64,000 nucleotides of DNA, taken from positions 2,285,501-2,349,500 of the forward strand of contig JAQFVV010000023.1 in the NCBI GenBank assembly GCA_028023455.1. The letters run 5' to 3'. Numbering within the stretch: the stretch's first letter is position 1; every line of letters starts with the position of its first letter. This document shows, piece after piece, positions 23,731 through 36,897 of the stretch. Source of the DNA: Epiperipatus broadwayi (Eukaryota > Onychophora > Udeonychophora > Euonychophora > Peripatidae). The notes under the pieces are model-generated. The model saw nothing but the letters and a program-made list of their open reading frames with translations. It had not been told where the DNA came from and did not search any database. The translations under genes and the position numbers were made by a program.

Positions 23731-25980
23731 TAAATTAGTTTTGTCTGTTATGGTTGTAAATATCTATATGTGCGTATATAAAAATTCATTTGCACACACT
23801 TTTATCCAGCCTTCAAGAAAACTCAACAGATATTTCAGTTAAGAACTATCAGACAACTGAGAAAAAAGACCAGCATATCTATACACTTTTATTATATGAA
23901 TAATCTTATAATTAAAACTGCAATGACAAGAGCATAAGGAGTGAACATTAGGAAATTTGCCCTGATTGGATTTTTTTAAGGCATCAAAAAGGTATCAAGG
24001 GGTTTTCTTTCAGTCAACAATTACAGGCATATTTATCCTGCCTTCAAAAAAAGTCAACAGATATTTTAGTAGTCTATCAAACATCAAAGAAAATCATGTT
24101 ATTTTTCACTCAGAAATAAAAAGCAAAAAGTGAGTAAAGTCACCATACTATCTAATGCATATTGATTAGCAGCACATTTGTTTATTTAATAACAAAAAAA
24201 ATAACAACTGAAATTACTATAATATATAAAATGTATATTACAAATTTGTTCTACTCCAATTCCTTTAAGATCCCCCCCCCAAAAAAAAATCAAATGTATG
24301 TATATGTAAAACATTAAAATAGCATTATTATATATGCCTATATAAATATACAAAAAATAAAGTAATACAATTGCAATTTATAGCACAGGTGGCTCTGCTG
24401 GCCAGTCTCGAAACTGTCAAACAAATCTATAGTCAAAATAAGCAATGCAAAAATGCTGAAAGTATTGAACATTTTATAAGAATTATTTATTTTTCATTTT
24501 GGGGGTATTAAAGTGACTTTTATGTCTTAACTTAGTGGTAGCATAACAAATTTGGGAGTTAAGAATGCCTAAATTGAAGATCAATATACCCCTTGGGTGC
24601 ATAATTATCATGACATTTTGAGAATTATTTAATTTTTTTATGAAAAATTTTTTTCTAAAATATACAATAATTGAATAGTTAGATGCTCAAGAGATCATGT
24701 GATATTTGGGCTAGTAACTAAGTTTTGACTCAAGAAACTTTTAACTCTTGAATTAGTTGCTATATGCATTAAATCATTTTGATTTCATAGAAATCTGTAC
24801 ACAGTACTACAATTTTATCTGTCTATAAATTGTTAATTTTGATAAATGAGCAAAATGATTGAATTCAAATCTTACATTTAACACTGTGTCAGACACTGCT
24901 ATGGAATTCTAATACGTCTTAAATTGATTTTGTAAGTTTCAATTCATTATTATGTAAAAAGTTTTGGTGAATTTAGTTAGTCACATAAGTGGAAAGTTTC
25001 CAAAATTTATTCTAAAGTACCCATATATTTCTCATTTGCTGCTTAAAATGTCTAATTATATCCTATACTAGCTGCTTAAAAATGTGATTGTTTTACAATG
25101 TTAGCAACAACTGAGATTTAGAAACAATAAAATAAAACTGTTTGGCTCAAATCCAGTTGCAAATGAAAGCAAGATAGCAATAGACTTTACAAATGATATG
25201 ATACATAATCAGCAACGGTGAGTATCACAACATATTACAATTAATTTTTTGTTTTACAGTCAGCATATCAATATTTATCTGACCTTTCCAGATTTAATTG
25301 TCTATTACCCTTTAGCTAATAATAATTAAATATCTGTTTACTGAGAATATTGTTTAACTGGATGATTTGGCTATTGGCCAATTATTCAAAAGAAACCCCC
25401 CTATTCACATTCATATTTCAGATTAAGAGCATAGAAGGTGGATGCACCAATTATTACATCAAGCTTGTTCAAATGGGCATTGTATTGAAGCAGTAATGTC
25501 TGATCACAAGTAATAAAACTCTTATATGCTTTTCAGCTAAGTATTAAAGATTTAAATATCTAAATTCCTAATAAAACAAAAATTCCAAAATCATTGTAGA
25601 TAATGAAGTTTTAATAGCTAGCCAGCACTGACAATGTTCAAGTGTTATCACTTGATTGAGTATGCACATGTTACTTAATTACACATTATTTAGTTACCCC
25701 TACTATCTATAGGCTGTTTGTATGCATACACATGTACATATTTATATATACACACACATTCATTTTTTTTTCTGCAGAAAGACTTGTTGATTCTTTTAAT
25801 GCCAAATTCCAAGTTGACCATGTAGTTACGCATGAGTAGGTAAGCATACCGTATTAGCATTCTTTTTCTCCAGTATTAAGTAGAAATAGGAATGTTTTTC
25901 TATTTAGTTGATAAGCTGTCAAAATCTTCATCATATCAGCGAGCGGAAAAAAAAGTTCTAAAAAAAAAAAAAAATTACAA
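23731..25980. other. AT-rich intergenic DNA
   Basis: No supported gene. A decayed copy of the dispersed SINE tail motif (TGCTCAAGAGATCATGTGATAT) occurs near 24683. A short C/A homopolymer patch lies at 24271-24290. Confidence 0.45.
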
Positions 25981-25984
25981 TTGG

Positions 25985-26070
25985 CATGCATGGAATGTGG
26001 TGAGAATTGACATCCATGGAATGTGGTAAAAACTGGAGTGTATGGAATGTGGTGAGACAAACTGACATTG
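25985..26070. repeat. Three-copy tandem repeat, ~27-bp unit
   Basis: ATGGAATGTGG recurs at about 25989, 26015 and 26042, with GTGAGA or GTAAAA and ACTGRAxT following each, giving units of 26-27 bp. It lies inside a chance minus-strand ORF. Confidence 0.7.
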
Positions 26071-26461
26071 GTATTAACAATAAAAAATGTCGTTTCTAAC
26101 AATGTACAAATATATACTTTTTTTTTCATTTACAGATAATTATATAAAATATCATTCTAACATTTACTTTTGAAATTAGCGTTGGGGAAAGGGAATGCTG
26201 TTTATTTTTTTAAATGATAAAGAAATTGAAAGAATTTCAATCAGCTGGTTTACGTTCATTTTTCAAATGATTTACATATCTACTACTCATTAACAGATGG
26301 CCCTTTTACTATCAGTGAGATATATTTAGTCTGGATTTTTATAAATAATAAAGGTAAATAAGAAACTACTTTGTAAATATTGTTTTTTTTTTAAAAAAAA
26401 TAACTAACATTAAAAACGATTTAGGAAAATTAAATAATACCAATTTATGTTTTAAATAGAT

Positions 26462-26620
26462 TAGAAGGATTCGCGATGTGGTAGGTAGCATACCATGCCT
26501 TATATGGCCCGACATTGGGTTCGAGTTCGCATTAGTATAAATCGAATGGTTTATTGCTTGGAGGGAGGGTGGGGTATATTTCACTCGAGCACTATATGTG
26601 ACAGTTGATTGCGATCCGTG
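26462..26620 (+). mobile_element. tRNA-derived SINE copy
   Basis: A tRNA-like head at about 26468-26534 has an A-box-like TGGTAGGTAGCA and a B-box GGTTCGAGTTC at tRNA spacing. It is followed by a body ending near GTGGATCTTAAACTCTCAAG. Downstream pieces (ATCGAATGGTTTATTG and, at 26680, ATCGAATGATTTATTGATCAGG) match the 3' part of a dispersed family seen at many places in the window. Boundaries are not defined. Confidence 0.6.
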
Positions 26621-27061
26621 GATCTTAAACTCTCAAGTTCACTATTCTATAACAATTCTAAAACAGACAGAATTAAATAATCGAATGATTTATTGATCAG
26701 GTCATGTGACATTTGAGCACCGGAAGTGTTTCAGATGAAATGTGATTTATTAATTTTTAGCTTTAAAATCTATCTCTACTAATGCACTAAGTCATACAAT
26801 CTATAATACTAGGCAAAACTCTCTCCATACAGTAGTGATCATGTGATGTTTTAATGTTTAATCTATAATACTGTGAGTGAATGGCAATATAAAAATAAAA
26901 GGTCCTAGGATTAAAGATCAATCTTATTCTGGTACTCGAACATCATATAACCTCCCAAGCAACCAATTACAATACCATTTTATTTTTATCTGATTGAAAT
27001 AAAATTTGGGAATATTTTTGAAACAGCAAATAAACGTAGGATTGTTTTTTCATATAGCAGG

Positions 27062-27175
27062 GTTTTTTTTTTCCATGTGTCATAGCATCAGCCGGGACGC
27101 GAACCCACAACCAACTGCAACCAACTACTTGATTGCAGGATGGCTACAATGATCTCTCGGCTAACAATGCTTGAC
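27062..27175 (-). mobile_element. tRNA-like short retroposon with 9-bp target duplication
   Basis: This is a second, more decayed copy of the element at 37913-38021 (shared TGTCATAGCATC, GCCGGGACGCGAACCC). TATAGCAGG flanks it on both sides (27053-27061 and 27176-27184). The T run at its left end is the A tail of a minus-strand insertion. Substitutions have erased most of the anticodon arm. Confidence 0.7.
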
Positions 27176-27184
27176 TATAGCAGG

Positions 27185-30100
27185 TTGATAGCCAATCTAT
27201 CTCACCTAGATTTATCTAGGCATTGGTCGGTAAAAATCAAAGCAATAGTTGTTTAAATAAAAAATACAATTTTATATCAAAGATTTTCAGAGTTAAAAGA
27301 TTAGATTAATAACAATATTTGTTGACATATCATACATCAGTCCTCTGTACTGAGAAATTCTTCTGTTTAGACTTTAAAATGTTTCAATTTCACAGATACA
27401 GAAATTCTACCCATGTTTGATAAAATCTCATTTATTCTTGTCAAGGCTATGGTATTTCAGAGAATTGCTGCATCCCAAGCAATAATGAGACTGTGTGCCA
27501 AATAAGTGAAAACAAGAAATGAAAACAGAAACTTCAGAAATCACCAACTGATTAGACAGGCGAGTAAATTTTTTTCCACTGTTTTTCAGTTAAGGGTGTT
27601 GAAAATAGTTCTGCACTAAATAAAGCCATTTAAAACCTTTCCACTTATATCAAATAATGAATTTTTCATTTGCTCCACCTGCAACCCAAGATTTGAATCT
27701 ATATTTTTTCAAGTGCTAAAAATTTTCAAGCATTGAAACTTTTTTCCAGATAATTGATTCATTGCTATCCAATTACTACTGGAAAGTAAGATGCTTAACA
27801 AAAAAAAAAGAAAAAAATGGAAAGGCAAAATAATTCACTAGAGGTGAATTTTATCATGACTATACAACCTTAAAATACAAATATATCCACATACTGATCT
27901 ATTATTTTGTTTATTTGATATCTTAATGGTGCTGCCTTTTAACTTATGTAACATTTTTTCCCTTTCTGAAGGATTTCAACACCTCCCAGTGAAACCAGTT
28001 TTTGGGAACATCTTTGAGATGGTCTTCATAATTCCAATGGAGTTTGTTTCCACCCATGAAACAAAGTTCAAATTCATTGGAAAATATATTTTTAGAAAGT
28101 CTGATATCACTCATTCATTTTACATTATTTGATTACTAGAACCAATGACTACTATACAAATCATTCTCTTTTAAGAATAACTTGCAATTTTAAATAATAG
28201 CTAGTTATGGTAGAGTATTAGTCTGCCTTGGTCAAGATATGGATTTCAAAGGAGAAATAGAATTTGGAAATTTTTTTCCGTTAGCTTACTTTTCTATGCA
28301 AGCTCATTTTTTTCTGGTAGCCGATTGTAGTTAATCTTAAAGAATATTAAAAATTAATGTGAATATTTGGTTATTTTTACCTGAATAATAAAATATTACA
28401 AGCAATTTCAGACAGTGATAAGTGTGGATACACTAACCCTAAAAAACAAACATGAATGCAATGTATTGCAACCTACATTGCCAATGCACACACACCCACA
28501 CTAACTGATCTCATGGTTTATATTTTCTTCATTTTTTAACTTTTTTTTTAAATTTATAATTATAGTATTACCTTTTGTTTCACATTATTTTTTCATTTTT
28601 TTAAAAAAAAAACAAGAGGGAAGAGTAGTCTTATTAAATTTTATGATGTTAGCTTTTAAATTGAGATTCCAGAATAAAGTATGCTAAAAGATTATATAAC
28701 TATGGCAAATTAATATCAGCAATGGTAACATGTTATCCCTTGGTTGGAGTATTTTATAACTAATTAATTTTACCTGCCTTCAAATGAAGAACTTATACTA
28801 GAATCTTAAGGATGAAGAACTTACTTTATCATCTTAATAACAGAAAATGAAACAGATTATTTACCAGTAAATAAGTGATTTTAGAATTAGCAGATATTAA
28901 GTCTTAAACTGATATGAAGTAATGAGCTCAAGAGCAAAAGGTTACTGAATAGATTCTATGTGATTAGAAATGTTATTGATTTTTAAACTTAGCACTTGAA
29001 TGTCATACGATTTCCAGATTATCAACCATAAAATTTTATTTTTTTTATTCTTTTAAAATGTAAAATTATCTTCAAGTGATTGGTAGCTACCTTTGCAATA
29101 ATACAAGTAAAGTAGGAGGTTCTAAATTTTTGTTTTCATTATGAAACCTCATTCTACAATTTTCCTTATGTATAAATAGGCAAGTTCAACAGAAACATTG
29201 AGTTTACAGCTTCATGCACTAGAATTCAAAGTATATGATTTACGAGGATTTTCTTGTGGATCAAAAATCCATGAATATGTATGTCTTGAACTCAGATTCG
29301 AAAAAAAGTATTATTCTATTTTTCATGTTTAGCATGAATTATTGTATTATTCTCACAATCCTGAGTTTGCTCTGTATTTGAATTTCCAAAATATTGGAAA
29401 AATTAAGAAATCATAAAAGCAGCAATTATAATCATGTTTTAACAGTCAACAAATCAGAACTCATTTTGATTACTTACTAGAAAGAAAGAAAATGATTTTC
29501 ATTTAATGACCAATAACTGGATGATTAGCTGAGTTGGTTGTAATCCAATTATTAGTTAAAAAAAAAATTAAGATTGTTGACTGCATGAAAAAATTTTCAA
29601 GATTTGTGCAGTTGGAAATCAAATCCAGGTAATAGACTTTCTGGAGCATACAATAAGCACTATGCCATAAAGCTTATTAAAGAAGAAAATTATTAAAACA
29701 TCAATATTCATGGATTTTTTTTTATAGAAATTCTCATTTATATTTGAATATTCTTTATATATTCATAAAATTATAATAAAGACATCATATATTCATTTTT
29801 TTTAAACTAAAAAGGTATTTTATTATGTTTCATTAATATTTCAATCAAATCTAATTAGGAATCTTGAGAAATAGCTATATAATTTTTTTTTGAATCTTTG
29901 TTATAATTAATAACAGTATATATTTTATAATATAAATATTAATTTTTTTTATGAATATTAATCCTCATATGTATATACAATACTTAAAATTATATATACA
30001 CATAATTAAATGTAATTATATAATCGAAGAGTATTTAAAATAGTAAATGAAATTATTAACTATATAAAAATCCATAGACACATATTCATATTTTATACAT

Positions 30101-31246
30101 GGACATAAAACAATTTTTCACTTATAAAAAAAAAAGAGTATATAATCTTTTTATTTATTCTAATTTTACAAATATTTACAATTGAAAAAAAATAAGAGAC
30201 AGAACATAAAAAAGGTTATGAAAGATTAATGGCAAATAAAAATGTTATCTAAAATAATTTTTTTTTTTTTTTGCAAGGAATGGAACTATTTTTTTTACGT
30301 GTAAGAAAAATAGAAAATCATTTATGCAGGGAAAGATTAGTAGATGAATGGTGTTTCCCAAAACCTGTTTTAATTTCTTGTGTCTATATATAAGATTTGT
30401 ATAATTATAAAGTGCCCTTCATTAGATGTAAAAAATAATAAGATTGAAAACCATCATCTAACCTAAATATTCAAATCATCATGTTTCTCATTATATAAAT
30501 ATTTCATGTACAGCCATTTTACTAAGGTAAGATGGAATTTTTGAATATCTGATATTTACATCAGAACAGATGATCAAGAGCTTTATATTTAAGTGATTCT
30601 TTTTAAAAATATAAATTAATTCATAGCCAATAACACATATATAGTACTTAGACTATCAATATCAATATGGCACTGAACAGATAATGTATAGTGCAGGAAC
30701 ATTTTATCTACATCTTAAGAACAAATCACATTAACTATACTTACAAAGTTTGAGCTATTATTCTGATCTAAATATCAGATGCTCAAAATCTCTGGCTGAC
30801 CTGAAAGCAGTTGTATCTGAAATATCTTAATGTAAAAGGAGTAGTTTGGATTTTTAAGGCAATGATATACAACCTTATTCATAAACCAAACAAATTCAAA
30901 TACATTATAAAGATAATTCATAAGCTAGATTCACGATCATTTAAATGTATTTCTAAATAATACTCATACTTTTGTTATATCAATACTAATCTATTTTATC
31001 AGACTGGTTTGTTAAGGTAAACATTATTTATAAGATCATTGTTATAACAAAAGATGGACATTATTTAAAAATTCATTTTAATGATTTTTGAAAATCTACT
31101 TTGTGAATTACCTTAGTAACATATTTGGATCTTTTCTGTGATTATGTTTATATTCTCAGCATTATACATTTGATAACCATAAAATTATTTACATGCTCAT
31201 TAAAAATCATTAAAATCTCATTCGTTTATATTTAGCAAGAAGTACT
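27185..31246. other. Long AT-rich intergenic stretch
   Basis: No gene or well-bounded element. A SINE-tail motif (CACTTGAATGTCATACGATTTCC) occurs near 28993. The ORF at 27926-28132 has no recognisable content. Several T/A homopolymer runs (28531, 29040, 30258) may be old retroposon tails. Confidence 0.45.
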
Positions 31247-31254
31247 TTATAAAT

Positions 31255-31560
31255 CAATCTCTTGGAATCCAGTTTAAGATTTCAATTGTCCATCTATTAT
31301 CATCTCTTCTAGCAATATGTCCAGCCACTTCAGTCTTTTAATTTGTTCAATGAGGCCAGTAATACCTGTTTGTTCTCTTACCCATATATTGCATTTTTGA
31401 TATCTTCTTACCCAGAAAGAGACCTCATGTGAGATGGATGGATGCGATAAAAAAAGTGTGCAGGGATGATGTGGAGAAGAGAAACTAAAGATCGGAGAAG
31501 ATGGATTGAACTTGGAGACCTTCATTCTGCAGTGGATTAATAATGGTTGATGATGATGAC
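31255..31560. mobile_element. RTE 3' end inserted with twin-priming inversion
   Basis: The segment 31257-31411 is the minus-strand RTE sequence ending at CCAAGAGA. The segment 31412-31560 is plus-strand RTE starting CCCAGAAAGAGACC and ending in the (TGA)n tail. In the 15.4-kb copy these two edges are adjacent, only about 9 bases apart. TTATAAAT flanks the whole (31247-31254 and 31562-31569). An inverted 5' part joined to a direct 3' part inside one target duplication is the signature of twin priming, known from L1. The spurious 83-codon ORF spans the junction. Confidence 0.85.
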
Positions 31561-31923
31561 ATTATAAATGGACAAATATGATTGGTTACAATTAGTTTCT
31601 AGTGTAGTATTTAATTATTATATATAATGTATATAATAAATTACTAATGGTATTATGAATACATACACACCATGGTGATGAAAGAAAAATCAGAAACTAA
31701 TCTGAGGATGGAGATATTATAACAATCCTCTATTCTTCATTGATTGCACCAAGATTACAGTAGATGGCTCTAGAGCAAGCCAAAAAAAAAGAGGCCTAAA
31801 GTATGTAGAAACTTATCTGGCATCATATTTGTAGAATTGTGTTAGTGAATAAGTTTGAATTTAAAATATTTTTTTATTATTATTATTTCAGGCTATTAGC
31901 TTGAATGGAATAAAGGATTAAAA

Positions 31924-32640
31924 AGTCTTATGCGATGTTATATTGCTAAGACTACTAATATATGGTATGGCTGAAGATCTATCAGCCCCATATAGCTATT
32001 TGAGTTGGATAGCTGGGTTTGAAGACATGTAAGTGTCTGAAAATTTCAGATTTTCCACTCAATAGACAACTTTTAGATAAGTGCTTGGCTTTGGGTTGGT
32101 GTTTTTAGATCTATTGTCTGAACCTACCCTGGCACCTCTTTGAGGAGTGCCAAAGCACAAAATCATGGTCAGGGGTTTAGAGGGGGGGGTCCTAGCTCTG
32201 GCTAAGCATTTATCACAAAGCTAGTTGAGGAATTGGCAATCTTCATTGTTTATAACTTACAAGTTTATGAGAATAGGGTCATGTGATCTATAACTCTTAT
32301 TTTGACTATTTATAGTCTCTGCCTTAAGTCTTATGCGATGTTATATTGCTAAGACTACTAATATATGGTATGGCTGAAGATCTATCAGCTCCATATAGCT
32401 ATGTGAGTTGGATAGCTGCGTTTGAAGACATGTAGGTGTCTGAAAATTTCAGATTTTCCACTCAATAGATAACTTTTAGATAAGTGCTTGGCTTTGGGTT
32501 GGTGTTTTTAGATCTAGTGTCTGAGCCTACCCTGGTACCTCTCTGAGGAGTGCCAAAGCACAAAACCATGGTCAGGGGTTGGGGGGGGGGGTCCTAACAG
32601 AGATATTTTAAATGCTGGTTTTGGCTAAGCATAATGAAAC
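31924..32640. repeat. Tandem direct duplication of an F2-family repeat (402-bp period)
   Basis: The segment starting AAGTCTTATGCGATGTTATA at 31924 recurs at 32326 with only scattered differences over about 275 bp, each copy ending in a G-run followed by TCCTA. The units contain the F2 core (AGATCTAGTGTCTGAGCCTA... GAGGAGTGCCAAAGCAC). The intervening 32200-32325 is unique. High similarity indicates a recent duplication or unequal crossing-over. Confidence 0.8.
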
Positions 32641-33400
32641 TATATATTACTTAGATAATAAAGCTAATAATGTTCAAGATTAGATTGGTTTATAAATGTA
32701 AAATGCTATCCAAACCTAAACAATATCAATCAAGACTCTCTCTAATAGCTAAATACTTAATGTGCACGTATATAGGCACTTAATGGCTAATATGAACAGT
32801 ATTTGATGAAGATTCTGTTCTGCTCTCTTGAAATTAAAATTTAAGGAAGAAGTTTATTAAATGTTTACATGAAACAGATACATGATAAAAAATTATGGTA
32901 GAGGTTTTGTGATTTAGACTTGAAGGAGAAAAAAGATTCAACTTGTAAAAATTCTTTTTGAAAAGATTGCAGGAGAAAAGTAATAACAGTATGATTAGTT
33001 GTATGGGTCACATGACGTTTAAGCACCAAAGTGTCAGAGCAGACATTTCTGTTAGGGAATTAATTTATTCTATCACTATATAATAATCAGGGTAAAAGAA
33101 AGTGGTGTGGTAAAAAAAAAAAAGAGATTGATAATCTTTGGGAGAAATTATGAAGATTTGGAAAGGATAGAAAGACTCGGAAAAGAGGATCTAATTTGGC
33201 ACATAAGATCTGAACTTTTTTATATATAATTAATGAATACAGATTACTGCATACTTAGTTATAAAGGTTCGATAGCGTAATTATTATTTTTGGCTGTAAA
33301 TCACTAAACGATTATCTAATATTTAAAGAATAGAAAGACTAAAAAAATGTTTTATAAAAAATATATATCTATTTATACCAACCAGAAATATCAAACAATA
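32641..33400. other. AT-rich DNA with SINE-tail fragment
   Basis: A minus-strand copy of the dispersed SINE tail (GGGTCACATGACGTTTAAGCACC) lies near 33006-33028. Nothing else is recognised. Confidence 0.45.
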
Positions 33401-34070
33401 ACGCGCACAAAAAAAATCCGTCATTTCATTCATTGTTGAACGTCCACCCCCAGTTCTTACTGCTAAGACAGTTTCGTAACAAGTCATTTTTGACTTAAAA
33501 TAAAAAAAGATATAATGATATTAATTAGTATTCATTTTCTTTCGCTAAACGTAACCCGTCTTAAGGACTAGACTTTAATTCATTCAAATGTCTAATTATT
33601 TTTTTAAAAATCATTTAACCAATAGTTTCATTTAGACGGGAGTTGTTTTAATGGGCTCGCATGATCTCTTCCACGATTAGCCCCAAGGGGATGAAAAAAT
33701 GGAACAATGGATGAATGACTTCCGAATATATATCTTTAAATAATAATAATAGTTTGGTGATAAATTTTAACTTATAATTTGTAAAATAAATAATTTTCAA
33801 TTTTTGATCGGTGCATTGAAATGGTAGTTCTTTAAAATAAAAATATCAAATTTATAAATTTTTATCACGATTATAAACTGCCGTCGACTCCTCACAATCA
33901 TATGAATGTAAACTATTATCTATTTGTTTTTCAGGACTGGCGCGTAGCGCCTGATTTTCAGTCTACCCGGGTAATTAGTCTTTAAGTGAAAAAAAATTCT
34001 AATTTATTTATAAAAAGAATTTGTGTGTCCGGAAGGCCTTTGGTGCTTGACCATCATTTAACTTCCCAAA
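33400..34070. promoter_or_regulatory. CpG-retaining tract, possible regulatory region
   Basis: This tract keeps many CpGs in a window where CpG is generally scarce: ACGCGCAC at 33402, ACGTAACCCGTC, GACGGGAGTTG, GCCGTCGAC, CTGGCGCGTAGCGCC and ACCCGGG near 33970. The motif GGCGCGTAGCGCC is an inverted repeat. There is no coding frame. It may be an unmethylated regulatory element, or simply a young insertion; the call is an inference from base composition only. Confidence 0.3.
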
Positions 34071-35025
34071 CAACTGATAGATCAATAATAACAAAACTCT
34101 AAATGAAATTTCACTATGAACATGAGGAACGCATATCGTTTATATGATGTTTTTGATCAACTAAAGTTGATGAGTTGCAATTTAAATTTCACTAGTTTGA
34201 AGATAGGCTTGAAAATGGTTTTTCAGTTAAGCTAATCTTTTGCTACGGATATTGTAGAGAATGAAATAGAATTGAAGAAATAGGTAGGTAATTTTATTTA
34301 TTTAGGTCAGCTACTATTTAAAAAGCAAATGAATGGAAGAAATCAGGAGAATTTAAAAAGATGCTCAGAAGCTTAACACACCATATTTTATAATTTTCTT
34401 TTTTCAGTATGGACTCTAACACAACAATAATGATAGACTCAAGAACTAAAATATTCCTGGATTGGAGGCTTAATCTGATGATTGAATGTCATACGACCTC
34501 CAGAGCAACTAAGCACTTAATTAAAAGGGGGGGGGGTATTTTTGATTTTTGTTAATTACGGTGTAACAGAACCTAAAATTTAGAATTTTATTTTTCCTGA
34601 TTTGGAGCAGAAAGCTCATAGCTCATAGACTCTTTAACCGTTATGCTTGGAATGATTTAATTAACGATATGCCTAGACAGGTATCAAGCAAATTAGTTTC
34701 CAAGTCATAAGTGATCAGATTACTTACTAAGATACAATCAATGACAGATACGTTGGAGAGAGGGGGGGGTACATAAAATGATCATCTTTAAAAAAATCAC
34801 TAAAAAAATAATCAAATGATTTATTGTTTAGAAATTTGAGAACCATGATTAACAGTTCTGAACTGTAATTCATGATCTTCACGTTTCAGGAGTCTGCCAT
34901 TACACCTCTGCACACTGAGCATTCACTAAACTGAATGATTATGAAAAAATTATTTATGCCAAACTAATGCAATATTTTATGATGTGTATATATGCATAAA
35001 ATATTAATTTTGATGCCTGTACTCC
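34071..35025. other. AT-rich DNA with scattered SINE-tail fragments
   Basis: Copies of the dispersed tail motif occur near 34050 (TGGTGCTTGACCATC), 34483 (TTGAATGTCATACGACCTCC) and 34808 (AATCAAATGATTTATTG). Two G-runs (34517, 34762) and no genes. Confidence 0.45.
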
Positions 35026-35029
35026 TTCA

Positions 35030-35284
35030 AAATATATGTAAAATTTCAACTTGATATATATTAAATACAGTAATATTTATATTATTCAACTTATTCTATT
35101 ACAAGTACTATTAGAACTATGAGATTTATAAAATAATGTCTCGTTTTGATTATTCAAGGTTATATCATTATATAGTTGACAAAGACGAAAAGGAATATAG
35201 TTGAAAGTACTTCTAACAGAATAAGTTGAATTATATGAATATTGCTGTATTTAATATATATCAAGTTGAATTTTACATATATAT
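35030..35284. repeat. Foldback (MITE-like) element
   Basis: Arms 35030-35109 and about 35206-35284 are inverted copies. Landmarks are GTAAAATTTCAACTTGATAT with its partner near 35255-35275, ATTAAATACAGTAATATT, and CAACTTATTCTATTA. The loop is about 95 bp. The sequence is AT-rich and non-coding. No target duplication is evident. Confidence 0.65.
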
Positions 35285-36090
35285 ATACACACATAAATAC
35301 TCAAAGTATAATAATTAGTGCATTTCCTGTTACATCCACTATCTGGAGTTGGCTCAAATTCAGATTGAGTAAAATCTAAAAACTTTTTTATAATTTTTTT
35401 TAAACTAATTGGTTCACAACCAACCCATCAAACCATCCAATATTAATTAATAAGTAGGGATTTAGATATTTTGAATTAAGAATACAGAAATGAAGTAAAA
35501 TTTCTAAAATCCATTAGTAGGAAAAAAATTTTTTCATTATTTTTTCTAAGAAAAAGAAGAATATTGTTGGAGAGGTGTTTCCTCTGTAGTGGACTATTTA
35601 AAGACTGTTTTATGCTATTATTTATCTATTTGTCTATAACATTTCAACCAGAATCAATAAACTTTTCCAAATCTTTGTTTATATTGATGAATTGCCATGA
35701 CAAAATAAAATAACTATTTGTATATGTTTTCTTGGAGTTTACAAAGATGACATATCTAGCAAGTGATATAGTCCCAGAAATGAATTTCAAATCAAACTTA
35801 GATTTAAACATTGCCTTAATATGGATAAACATTAAACTTCACAAAATAAGAGTTAATTTCCATCTGCTTTCATGTAGGTTTAATTACTTCATATTTTAGT
35901 TTATACTTACTTAATATTTAACTTTAATCTTTTCTTAGAAAATTCCATGCCAGTTTTGGAATGATGTTAATGATATTCACCAGTCATGATGTTGTTTATG
36001 ATGTTTGAATGACTTTATGTTGGTAGTCATATTGCAATTTTACAGTCAATAATTAAAATTGAATGATAGTTATATATTTTCATTCTTACT
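35285..36090. other. AT-rich intergenic DNA
   Basis: No supported feature. Confidence 0.45.
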
Positions 36091-36897
36091 GTGTTTCCCT
36101 GAAAATAGGATCTAACCAGAAAATAAGCCTAGCATGATTTTTCAGGATGTTGATAATATAAGCCCCATTCCAAATATAAGACCTAGTTAAGATTGTCAGC
36201 ATGATGGGTGGATTTTATTTGTCCATTGAAACACAGGATGGATGTATTGAATTTTAACGAAATGAATATAACATTCAAAATGTTTATACATACATACATT
36301 ACAACTAGCACAAGAAAAGAAAACACACTTCAAATTAAGGTAATGAAAGTATAAATGAATATAAATGTAGATTTTTGTACTTGAAGAAATCTTACTCAAA
36401 ATTATTTTCCAGGCAGATTCACAATTATTTTAATACACTTGCAAACACAATTTTACTTTTCTTTAATCAATGTGTCTTTATTCAATTTGATATGAAAGAA
36501 TTTCTCTTCCATCTGATATCCAACAAAATATATTGTAAATAAATCAACATTGATATCCAAAAAGGTTGAAGCTTATTACTAGTGGCCAATCTTACTTCAC
36601 AAATTAATCAAGCCAGCTTAACATTTTATATATTATTTTTAAATTAAATACCAGTATTACTAATTTCAACAATACTTTAATAACTTAATATTCTTGTATA
36701 TAATGAAAATGTTTTGTGATGAAAGTTATTTACATGCTGTTATAATTGGTATTATTGAATAAATGTGGATTTTTGTATTTAAATAAACTTAATTTTTGTA
36801 CATGAAAAAAAAAAAGATCTTCCCTGAAAATAATCTCTATGCCATCTTTTAGAGCAAATATTAGTACAAAACCCGATCTTATTTTTGAGGGAATATT
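36091..36897. mobile_element. Inverted-repeat DNA element with CCCTGAAAATA-type ends
   Basis: The left end GTGTTTCCCTGAAAATAGGATCT and the right end GATCTTATTTTTGAGGGAATA are imperfect inverted repeats. Left of centre are internal repeats of the same theme (AGAAAATAAGCCTAGCATG, ATATAAGCCCC, ATATAAGACCTAGTTAAG); right of centre is TCTTCCCTGAAAATAATCTC. This layout resembles a non-autonomous DNA transposon family with CCCCGAAAATAAGAC ends that I remember from vertebrate genomes, but I cannot name it safely. It is decayed and may be two overlapping elements. Confidence 0.5.

Noticed and set aside
22971-23842. Short plus-strand ORFs
   Set aside because: Opposite strand of the Penelope-like and RTE coding remnants.
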